DNA from: Sindora glabra
Taxonomy: Eukaryota > Streptophyta > Magnoliopsida > Fabales > Fabaceae
DNA length: 64,000 nucleotides
Assembly: GCA_020226215.1 (NCBI GenBank)
Contig: CM035233.1
Coordinates: 56,257,751 to 56,321,750, forward strand
Reading direction: 5' to 3'
The translations under genes were made by a program, and so were the position numbers. The notes below the pieces were generated by a model, which was not told the origin of the DNA, searched no databases, and saw only the letters and a list, made by a program, of their open reading frames with translations. Of this stretch, positions 51,310 through 62,100 are shown piece by piece (position 1 is the stretch's first letter; every line of letters begins with the position of its first letter).

Positions 51310-51815
51310 AATTAAAGTGTTTCGTAAAATTAGCTGTTAAACTAATTAAAATTTTAAAATAATATAAAAGGACATATTAATAGAAATATATATATATAAT
51401 TAAAATAATTTTTATTTATTTAAAAATAAAATTATATTAATGTAATTAAAAAATTTTAAATAAAAGTATAGTTTCTAATATTTTATAAATTTATATATTT
51501 ATTTACTTATATAATTTTTATTTTATTATTTATTATATTACTTAAAATATAATTAATATAATTCATTATATTTTATAAAAATTATTTAAATTTATATTAT
51601 AAAAGATATGAATTGTAAATTAATAAAAAGAATAGATTTGAAAAAAATTTAAAAAAGAAATAGCTTATAAGTTATAAGGTACTTTAAGTAACTTATTAAA
51701 TCAGAACTTATAAGTTACTCCAGTGCGAAAAATACCTTTGAAAGTTAGCTTATAACTTATTGATCAATTCAATAAGTTATAAGTTAACTTATTTGTTTCA
51801 TGAAATGGAGCCTTA
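51310..51815. mobile_element. Possible hAT-like MITE
   Basis: Left GTGTTTCGTAAAATTAGCTG resembles the inverse of the right end TTTGTTTCATGAAATGGAGCC. The right part is full of AGCTTATAAGTTATAAG motifs, found in common plant MITEs with TAAGCTTATAAG interiors. Terminal match is weak. Confidence 0.4.
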
Positions 51816-52909
51816 ACTTTCATATGAAAAAACTGGAACTTGCGGAAGCACAGCACAGATCATGGAAATGGAATGGAAATAAACAAATGGATTGTTTCAT
51901 TTGATTCCCAAGTATTCAAAATTAAAAGCATTATCAAATTTTATCAAGAGTTTTGTTATTCATGTGATCATCTCTTGCACATAGAACATGATTATTCATT
52001 GTGAAAGGATACTCTTTATATATATTTTTTTACTGGAAGTTAATGTTATCTCTCTTCTCTATTTAATAATAATGTTTTTTTATTGATTTAATGCACCCAA
52101 TTATATATACTTCTTCCAATTAAAAGTATTTTATGATTTGAAAGTTATTATTAACTCGAGTGACATATAACGCTGCCTAAAATAGCATATAATATTGCTC
52201 CATTGCAATTAAAAAAAATATATGATTTGAGAACTACAGGTTTAAATGGCATATAACGTTTCTTAAAATAACATATAATATTAATTAAAAATTTTGTCTT
52301 TTTTGCATTCCGATTTGATCTCAGAACCGTTACCCATAAACAAAAATGTGAATACGTGTTCCCGATACACATGGGACCAATTCAAACTCAGCAAGGGGAC
52401 TATGGATAATAAAACAAGATATTTTTGTAAATTTCTCCTGTTTCTCTTCAAATTCAGTGGTCTCTCACTTTCTAATGAGTAAAGGTATATGCATAAGTCA
52501 AATACAGACCAATTCATCGTATGGACTTTGGTTTCTGCTTCCAGAACTAGAGAAGCACAAACTGGCAATTGACAAACTACACATATCTTTGTATGACCAC
52601 CACAGCAATGTAATCAGTAGTAATGATAACGTTAAGAAACATCCAATTGTGCTCTTCCCAACTGGGATTATACTTTACAAAGAGAATTTGCTAATATTTA
52701 CATAGGAAGGTGAAGATAAATTAAATCTACATCAATGCAACCAAAAGAAAAAGAACTTATCTACAGACCATTCCAAGTCCAAAATCCAAATAAATAAACA
52801 AGTGATCCGACTTCATAAATAAAATAATTAGTTAATTACCAATAACATTTTGCTTAAACAATTCTCCCCCAAAATACCCTAACCTGTGTAGAGATGCAAT
52901 ACCCTCTAA
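51816..52909. other. Intergenic, downstream flank of the PPR gene
   Basis: Overlapping frames of 62-95 codons lie on both strands at 52151-52705, where base composition is more even. No product is recognisable. Part may belong to the PPR 3' UTR. Confidence 0.4.
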
Positions 52910-52951
52910 TTTATTCCCCAACAATCTTCCATTGTAACAATCTTCTTTATT
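52910..52951 (-). terminator. Candidate poly(A) signals of the PPR gene
   Basis: Two AATAAA hexamers on the minus strand (at 52946-52951 and 52910-52915) lie 116-160 nt after the stop codon, a plausible 3' UTR length. Confidence 0.4.
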
Positions 52952-53066
52952 CCCTCCAATTTAGTGGATAAGTGACTTGAATACAAACTTTACTCTTAAC
53001 AATATCTCCACGATGCAATACCCTCACAGCAATTAAACACTGTTGTCCCATGATCTTGATCACTAA

Positions 53067-53137
53067 TCAAGAAGGAATTGGAGAGTCAAATAGTTGACCT
53101 GTAGACGTTTCATCCCTGGGCTTTCTTTTCAAGGATT
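53067..53137 (-). CDS. EMB2654: EMB2654 last exon
   Basis: Acceptor TTTTTTTTCACAG is followed by AA TCC TTG AAA. Joined to the previous split G this gives ESLKRKPRDETSTGQLFDSP, then IPS and stop TGA at 53067-53069. The strong polypyrimidine acceptor, matching phase and charged lysine-rich tail support it. It is short, so it is less certain than the other exons. Confidence 0.72.
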
Positions 53138-56100
53138 CTGTGAAAAAAAATATATCAAAATATATGCAAATTACAAGTATAAGACAACGATATATATGAC
53201 TCGATCCCCAGTGGAAAATGACCATGTTACAAGTTGACAAACAATGAGGAAGAATTCAAGCCATTATTTGGCTAGCGTTTTGTTTTCCAGCTTACCCTTA
53301 GTTGATGGGTGACAACAGAGTAATTTCACACCCACAAGAAGGTATAAAAAAATTTCTGCATAACTTTGAGGCTACTTAGAAAAGAGCCACATGTTGCCAG
53401 CAGTATAGAGTAAGAGCCCATGGGATCAACGTCAATGTTATGAAGGAATTGGTTCCACAAGGTGCAAAGGCAGAGGTTTGGAGAGGAAAAGATTTTAGAG
53501 CATTAAAATTCAAAATGACTTTGGTTAATTTACTCAGATAGTCTAAAATCTTGGCTGCAAGGCCTACTCCCCTTTCCAAGTAAGGTCATATTGTAACTGT
53601 ATTTCAAATGTGAATACAGATATTCATCAGAGTCCATGCACGGAAAGTGCATGAACAGAAAATCATGGCAAATTCCAATAATTCTTGATGTTCTTGGCCG
53701 TCAACTTTAAATCCAATCATGGCAATTCTTTAAGCTGTATGCGCCTGGCATTGCTAACTTGTCTAGGTAGATGCTTCAACACACCCCCACGGGTTGTTTT
53801 AAAAAACATAGGCCTCCTAACAAGCAACTGCATATGGTAGCATGCAAGGGAATGTATATGCACATAAGTGTTAAGAGAAAGGAATTCTTGAAGCCATACT
53901 CCTACAAGAGGCTGGCATGTCTATTTATAATAAAATATAGGGTTACAAGAGATAAGCCCATGGCCCATATATCTTAGTAAACAAAAAACTAATAACCTAA
54001 TCCTTAATTCACTAACACTGCCCCTCAAATTGGAGTATAAATATCAAACATGTCCAACTTATTACAAATATCATCAATCCATTTTGTTGGAAAGGCTTTG
54101 TAAACAAGTCAGCCAATTGATTCCCAGTTCTAATGTGTCTCAGATCAATAATTCCTTTCTGGAGTTTCTCTCTAACAAAATGACAATCAACTTTTATATG
54201 TCTTGTACATTCATGAAAAACCGGATTTGTAACAATATGTATAGCTACTCGATTATCACATCATAGTTACATAATTTCACAAAGTTCAATTCCAAGTTGA
54301 TAAAGAAGGTAGGAAATGCACACAAGCTCTGACGTGGCATGAGTCATAACCTGATACTCAAACTCTACACTTGAATGCAATACCGCTACTTGTTTCTTAC
54401 TTTTTTAAGACATAAGATTTCCACCAATAAACACATAATACCCAGAGGTGGACCTTCTATCTACAGGACATCTAACCCAATCTACATCAGAAAAGCCTTC
54501 TATTCTGGAATGACCATGATTTTTATATAAAAGTCCATGACCAAGTGCCTTCTTGAGATATTTTAGAATACGCATGATTATATCCCAATGATAAGTTCTT
54601 GAAGAGTTCATAAATTGACTTACTATAATTACCGGAAAGGAAATATCAAATCTAGTCATAGTAAGGTAATTCAATTTACCCACTAGTCGTCTATACCGCT
54701 CTAGATCTTTTAACAACTCCCCATCTTCCAAGTTTAACATTCGAAATCATAAGAGTATTACAGGGTTTAGAGCCAAGCATCCCTATTTTTTTTAAAATAT
54801 CAAGAACGTATTTCCTTTGAGATAAGAAGATTCCTTTCTTTCCTCGAGCAATTTCAATTCCTAAAAAATATCAGAGTGCTCCCAAGTCTTTAGTTTGAAA
54901 CTTAGTTTGAAGAAAAAATTTTAATCTTGAAATACTCAATCTATTACTACCAGTGATCACAATGTCATCCACATAAACAATCAGAAGAATACAACCAGAA
55001 TCTGATTGTTTATAAAAAACTAAACGGTCATAGTCACCGTTTTTATCCTAAACTCTGTCATCACATTACTAGATCTTCCAAACCAAATTCAAGGAGATTG
55101 TTTTAAGCCATACAAAAATTTAGTCGACAAACCTTGTCACACTCCCCCTGAGCAACAAACCCAGGCGATTGCTCCATATACATCTCTTCATATAAATCAC
55201 CATACAAAAAAATATTTTTAACATCAAGTTGATAGAGGGGTCAGCCATAAGATGCAGCAAGAGAAATAAATATGCGAACAGAAGTAAGTTTTGCAACTGG
55301 AGAGAACATTTCTAAATAATCCATACCATAGGTCTATGCATATCCTTTTGCACTAAATGAGCCTTCAACCGAGCAACAATGCCATTTGGGTTAACTTTCA
55401 CAGTGAATACCCACTTGCACCTAATAGAATTTTTACCAATTAGTAAGGACACAATATCCCATGTATGATTTTCCTCAAGAGCCAACATTTCTTCCTCCAT
55501 AGCAGCACACCACCCAGGATGAGAAAGTGCTTCTGCAACACACTTAAGAATAAGATAGAATCCAACGAGGCAATATATGATTGTGAGGAGACAAGCAGTG
55601 AAGAAAATGACACATGTAGAAATGGGGTAAGGATGATTAATGTTACCTTTCTGAATGCAATTAAGAATACCTTTTCAATGGGCTATAAAAATATCAAAAT
55701 CTGAGGGTAATGGAGGGGGGATCTGGTGACGAAGCAATCCATAGAGGAGACGAAACTAGTTGTGATTCAATAGTTAGTGTTGTATTAGATGTCTTGACAT
55801 TGTCAAATAACGATGCTACAACTGGTACCTACACTCTACAAGAATAGACGTGCTTAATAGAAGGATAGATCCAATTTTTCTCTAGGGAAGCCTAGGAATC
55901 TAGAGAGGTAGAATACACAAGAAAATATTCATCAAGGGAATCAAACTCAAGTATGATAGAGGAAGATTCAGAAGAGTCAAAATATGATGTGGATTCAAAG
56001 AATGTAACATTAGAAAATACAAAATAATGGTTCAAATCAGGAAAATAATATCGATACTCTTTATATTTGAGAATAGCCAAAGAAGACACATTTTAAAAAC

Positions 56101-59100
56101 CGTGAGTCAAGTTTGGAGATTTAAGGATGATGATCCTGAACAAAACAAGTACAACCAAAGATACGTGGAGTGAGAGAAAACAAAGGTCTGGAAAGAAACA
56201 AAATGGAGTAAGGTACCTGACCATCGAGAACTATGAAATGCATTCGATTGATTAGAAAACAAGCAATGGAAACTACCTATGCCCAAAACACCTTAGGCAC
56301 TTTCATTTAGAATAAGAGTACACAAGAAACCTCCATCAAATAATGATTTTTTTCTTCAACTACTCTATTTTGTTGTAGAGTAATCGGACATAAAGATTGA
56401 TAAATAATACCATGTTAAGATAAGAATAAAGAAAACTAGGCAGAAAAATATTCTTTAGCATTATCACTTTGTAAGTTTTGTATGGAAGTATAGAATTGAT
56501 TTACAATTTCAGCATGAAAGGCACAATAAATGGTAAATAAATTAGACCGATTTTTATGAAATAAAGTCAAGTGACTCTTGAATAATCATCAACAAAAATA
56601 ATAAAAGACCGATAACCAAGTTTAGCCACCACTGGACATAAACCCCAAACATTAAAGTGTACTAATTCAAAAGGAGATGCAACACGTTTATTAATTCTAG
56701 GAACATAAGGCAGACGATGTTGTTTAGCAAACTGATATGATTCATAATTGAATTGTGAAATCGAACTTACACTAGAAAATAGTTTCTTTAAAGACGCTAA
56801 GGAAGGATAACCCAAACGACAATGCAATTGATATGGAGTGATGGTAGTAGCTATAGCAACAGGCTAAGAAACTTTTTCATCGAGCATGTATAAGTCGCTA
56901 GATTCGTGTTCTCTACTAAAAATCTTCTTCGTCAACAAATCCTGAAAAACACAATAGTCAGGAAAGAAAAAAACACTACAATTGTAGGCACGTGTTATTT
57001 GACTAACAGAAAGTAAGTTGAAAGGAAATTTAGAGAGGCATAAAACATTAGATAAAGAAATATCATAAGTAACATTTACCGTACCACTCCCAACAATTGA
57101 AGCGGTAGACCCCTTTGCTATAATGACACAAGAAAAGGAACAAGAAGTTTGGAAGGAAGACAAGATACCTTTGTAATCCGTCATATAATCAATGGCCCCA
57201 GAATCAATTACCCATTTAAATTGAAAATTGGAAAGACACGCAATGGAATTACCTGTTTGAATCAAAGTTGCAATGGATTGAGTAGGTGCTGGCTGTCTAG
57301 AGACTTGAAATTATAGATATTCAATATATTTACTTTCAGACATACTTATAATAAATTGTTTCCCTTCTATTTTTAACTTTTGATCAATTATCTTTCCACC
57401 AACTGAAAGCAAATCCATAGCCATAATATAAGATGACTTGCTGTCATTATTGTGTGTAGTTCTCACACCCAAATTAGAGAAATCTGCCATTATGACAGAA
57501 AAATCACTGAAAAATGGCACCAAAAAATGCCAAAAATTCAAGAAACTATAATTGCCCAAATCACAAATCTAACCACACGAGAAGGTGCGAAATCAGCCTA
57601 GAAGGTTGCCGGAAAAAGTGCATCACCAGCAGATTATGCACGCGCCACCACGCGCCAGGAGAACCTACCACACATGTTGCTCACGCACCTCCGCAAGTGC
57701 TGCGCGTGTTGCTCACACCCTGGTCCAGTGAAGTCACCGGTTGCCGATCTACAATTCCATCAACCCAAATCTGCGAAAAATGCACCAATTCTCCTTCAAA
57801 TGCCCCAGACAGCAGCTTTACTATTCTGCAATACTGCGCACTCTAGACAACAGTTCCAAATCTGGGTTTTCTGGCTGTGAACTCCTCCGTGATCTAGTCA
57901 CACACCAAGAATTTGAAAGAAAAAAAAAAGGAAGGAAAGAAGAAGAAAGTAGGGTTTTTTTTTTTTTTTTTTGTTGGTTAAGTGTGAGAAAGATACCTAA
58001 TTGAAGGCTCTAGATACCATGTTAAAAGAAAGAAATTCTTGAAGTCATATTCCTACAAGAGGCTGGTATATCTATTTATAATAAAATATAGGGTTACACG
58101 AGATAGGCCTATGACCCATATATCTTAGTAAACAAAAAACTAATAACCTAATTCTTAATTCATTAACAATAAGCAAAAAAATAAATGTTGTTTATGAGAC
58201 TGTCCATACCAAGTCTTCCTTTTATAATAGCAGCATTTTCAGCCCCACAGCTCCTTTGCGCAAAGGAGGATATATCATGGTACATTTCATATGATGGATC
58301 AATCCCTGCTTCCTCCATCCATTGCAATACCTGTATAAATAATTTGCTTGAATTTCCACAGGCAGTTTCTAACAACGGTAAACTACTTGAAAATAAGTTA
58401 GCATGACTAAATGCTTTTCTGCAGATACGATTCTGTAATCAGAAAATAGAAGGAAATCACAGCCCTCCAAGTTTTGAACTTGCAACAATGCACATGTAAA
58501 AAGAAAATCATCTCAATTTTGCAAAGTGAGAAGTCTCCACAAAACTTACATAAGTGGCAACAGAGAGATTTTTGCAGGAGGAATTTATTTTGGTGGTATA
58601 AAAATCTTTATTTGTTTTCAAATATATTTTATGTCTGCAATAATCAAGCCTTCTATTCATTTCTATAAATTACAACAACAAAGCCTCATCAAATTAGATG
58701 AGCTTAGTGACATAGATCATTAGATGCCAAGCCTTATATTCATTTCTATGCATAAATATATAAAAAAGGGAAAAGGAACCCCTCATATGCAACGAACCTA
58801 ACCTAAAGAGCTGTAGTAACCGTCATATGAAGGATTTGAAACCCACCAAAGTTAAGACCCCCCAAGCTGTATGTATCATTAGAACTAATCTTCAAGAAAG
58901 AGCTAGATCATGCCTAACAGAAATATATGTGAGAAAATAATTCAAAAAAAATGATATATAGGTTACCTCTATATATTTCCTCCAATTTCCAGAGGACAAC
59001 AGGTTCTTCAATAAAACAGAATAAGTGTTGAAATTAACATCTGCACCTGATGCCAACATTTTGTAGAATAACTGTGTGCACGAAAACAAGGTGATTAGAA

Positions 59101-62100
59101 TGAACAACCCATTGTGATACTTATTCCTTTAAATTATAAAAGAGATCTTAAGAAAAATAGTGCAAAATCATATTTAACACACTTGGTAACATTCAATTAT
59201 CGTGCAATTACAAAAAACAATTTGAGGCACCTTCATCATAGTTTCAGTCTTCCCACTCTTCCCTAGAAAATGCAGGAAATGATTGATAAGTCCAGCTGAA
59301 ATTAAAGGAAGTGACGGCTCAATATACTTGATCAGCCCAACTGCTGTCTTCCAATCCCGCAGTCTGTAGTAAAGGAATCATTCAGTATGACAGAAACGTA
59401 GGGACAAAATGCATTAACTGCCTACAAATTATCATACAAAGCATATGGTTATCACACCAAACTAGTTTGAGTACAAGCATCTAACCTCTTTTTTTCCCCT
59501 TATTTTCTCATTTAACCCTTTAGCTTTAATTTAAGAAAGAACTATGTTCCACTCCATACTATGCAGCATTTGATGCAATATGTTGCAGTCAAAGTTCCAC
59601 CAAATGACATACATTATCATGAAAAAAATAAAGACATTGTGTATTATTATCAAGATATTATTTTTAGAAAAAAAATTAGGCCAATACCGTTTATTGCAAT
59701 TTACTGTAGCAAGGTATCCCGAGCACACTTTCTTTCAATTAAGTACACCCGCAAACAGCAATTAACCACAATATCTATAAGATAAAACGACATACTTGAA
59801 GTGCATTTTGAAAAGAAAAAAAGCATTGAAACAGAAACCTCCCTTATTACATATTAAAATTAAAAAATTTTTAATTTTATAAAAATAAAAAACTAAAAAT
59901 TTATAAAAAATTAAAATTAAAGAATTTTTTACATTATAAAAATTAAATTAATATAAAATTTTAATTATAAATAAAATTAATAAAAATTCAATTTTTAGGA
60001 GTTAAAATAAATTTTTAGTCAAAATAAAAATAAAAATAAATATGAATTTAAAGATACGAAACCTTTCATAGAATCACAAAATAGTCTCTTTCTTTTGTCT
60101 CTTTTTTTAAAAAAATAATTATCTTGAATGAATTATTGTTATATTAAAAATTCAAACAATAACAAAGTTGTCTTTTAAGAAAAAAAAAAAGAAAATGCAA
60201 ATAGAAACAAAAAACAGCAACTGAAAAAAAAAAAGAATTCATTTGTTTATTTATTTTGGATTTTTCATTGCAGTAACATATTGTTCTTAACAATTTAATT
60301 ATTTATGAAACTTGATTTATCTATTTATTTTAAATTTTTTATTAACACATTACTATTTGAAGATGAAACAGTAACATACTCTTTAGAAGTTTAGTTGTTA
60401 ATGAAATTTGATATTTTCTATTATTTAAAATTTTTTATTGATATTATTGTCTGAAAACCAAACAATAACATCCAGATAGAAACACCTACTTCTTAGATAG
60501 TTTGGTTATTAATAAAACTTAATTTATCCATTTATTTTATATTTTTAATCGATGTTATTAGGGTTTAAGCAATTTGGATTTCTATTATTTGGAATTTTTT
60601 GTCGATGTTATTGTCTGAAAACCAAACAGTAACATTCAGATAATAACATATACCTCTTAGGCAATTTGATTATTAATAAAACCTAATTTATCCATTTATT
60701 TTAAATTTTTAATTAATATTTTGTTAATGATACTTGATTTATCCTTTTATTTTAAATTTTTTATCGATATTACTATTTGAAGATCAAACAATAATATGTT
60801 ACTATTTAGTTTACAAATAGTAATATGTTATTCTTTAATAATTTTATTATTAAAAAAGTTATTATAGCATTATTAGATACCAAAAGAGTTGAGGAGCAAA
60901 AATTTAACATGGGATTCAAATGAATTTGAATTGAGAAAAATAAAATCAAAATTAGCAAAACGAAAAAAAAATAAAAAAAATTGAGTAAAGTCATTAAAAA
61001 AAGCCTTTTTTTACTAGCCAAAGTGGGCAAAGGCATTTTATAAGTACGTAAATCTCAAAAAGTTACATAAAATCGACATATAATTTGCCCAAATCAGACG
61101 ACCGAACGCAAAATTATATTCGTTCAAAATTTTGAACTCAATCTATACTTTTCCAGTCAGATGAACCCCATCAAAATTAAATTTTCTTGTTTTTTGTTGA
61201 AAGATTATAGAAAAACGAATAAAAATAAGTGATTGTATGCAAAAATTGGTTAACTAATTATAGAGTTATACCTTTTCAAAGTTCCTAATTCACGACCGTA
61301 TTTTTGTGGTTAAAAAAAATATTTTAAAAATATAACAGTAATAATTCATAAAACTCGCACTTCTTTAAAATAAAAATCAGCACTATCATCTATTTGAAAA
61401 GAAGTTAGGAAGTAGCACTTTAATATAATTTACTGTTATTTTTATGTGTATCTAAATTGCTTCACTCTGAATATATAAATACAAACAAATAAAAACTTAC
61501 ATGCTGCAGGCTGATATCATTTCAAAGTAAATGGTATCAGTAAAAGTAATATTTTTTTCCCTCATTTTTTCTGCCAGACTGAGAACCCTTCCTGCTTGGC
61601 CTCCTTCATTGAAAGCTCTCATTACAGCAGCACATGCAATGGTATCAAATTTGATGCCATTTGTTTCCATTTCTTCAAACAGTGCATATGCTTTTTCCCA
61701 GTTCTCTGACAAGCACAAATTTTTTAGACAGTTTACTGAAAAATGTATATTTCAATAACAACATAATATCATATTATTGCTAATATTTTTTCTTACTTGT
61801 AGCATTGTATGCATGAAGCATTGCAGTATATGTAACCACATCAGGGTGACAACCCGATTTCTTCATCAAGTTGAATGTACATTCTGCTTCTGTGAGTTGG
61901 CCCTAAAACATTATTACAAAGAAGAGAAGGTATTAACAAAGGAAAAACAAAAGAAAGAGGAAAATCAACATTAATAGATACTCCATTGAAAAGCATCCCT
62001 AACCAGAGCACTTGCCTGTTTGCTATAGGCACATATGGCAGATGAGTAAAGCTCCTTGGAAAAAGTAAGTTTCAAATGCATCATTTCTTCCAGAAAAGAG

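Larger units (their letters stand above)
53869..58168 (-). mobile_element. Copia LTR retrotransposon in last intron of the PPR gene
   Basis: A complete but decayed element of 4300 bp. Two 149-bp direct LTRs start TGTTA and end TAACA. Inside the right LTR, the minus strand reads TGGTATCTAGAGCC, the plant initiator-Met-tRNA primer site with one inserted base. Beside the left LTR it reads TTTGAGGGGCAG, a polypurine tract. A perfect 5-bp duplication, ATAAG, flanks both sides. Coding remnants in order on the minus strand are gag start, protease, integrase, RT and RNase H, which is the Copia order, all broken by stops and shifts. The gag and zinc-knuckle part is mostly missing, which explains the short length. 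Short LTRs and the domain wording suggest an Ale/Retrofit-type lineage (inference). It cannot move by itself. Confidence 0.94.

Noticed and set aside
52281..52705. Overlapping frames on both strands as a small gene
   Set aside because: No recognisable family, no clear start or splice context, and frames overlap on both strands.
57514..58004. Overlapping plus-strand frames in a GC-richer stretch
   Set aside because: They lie antisense in the Copia leader region between the primer site and gag; no plus-strand gene.
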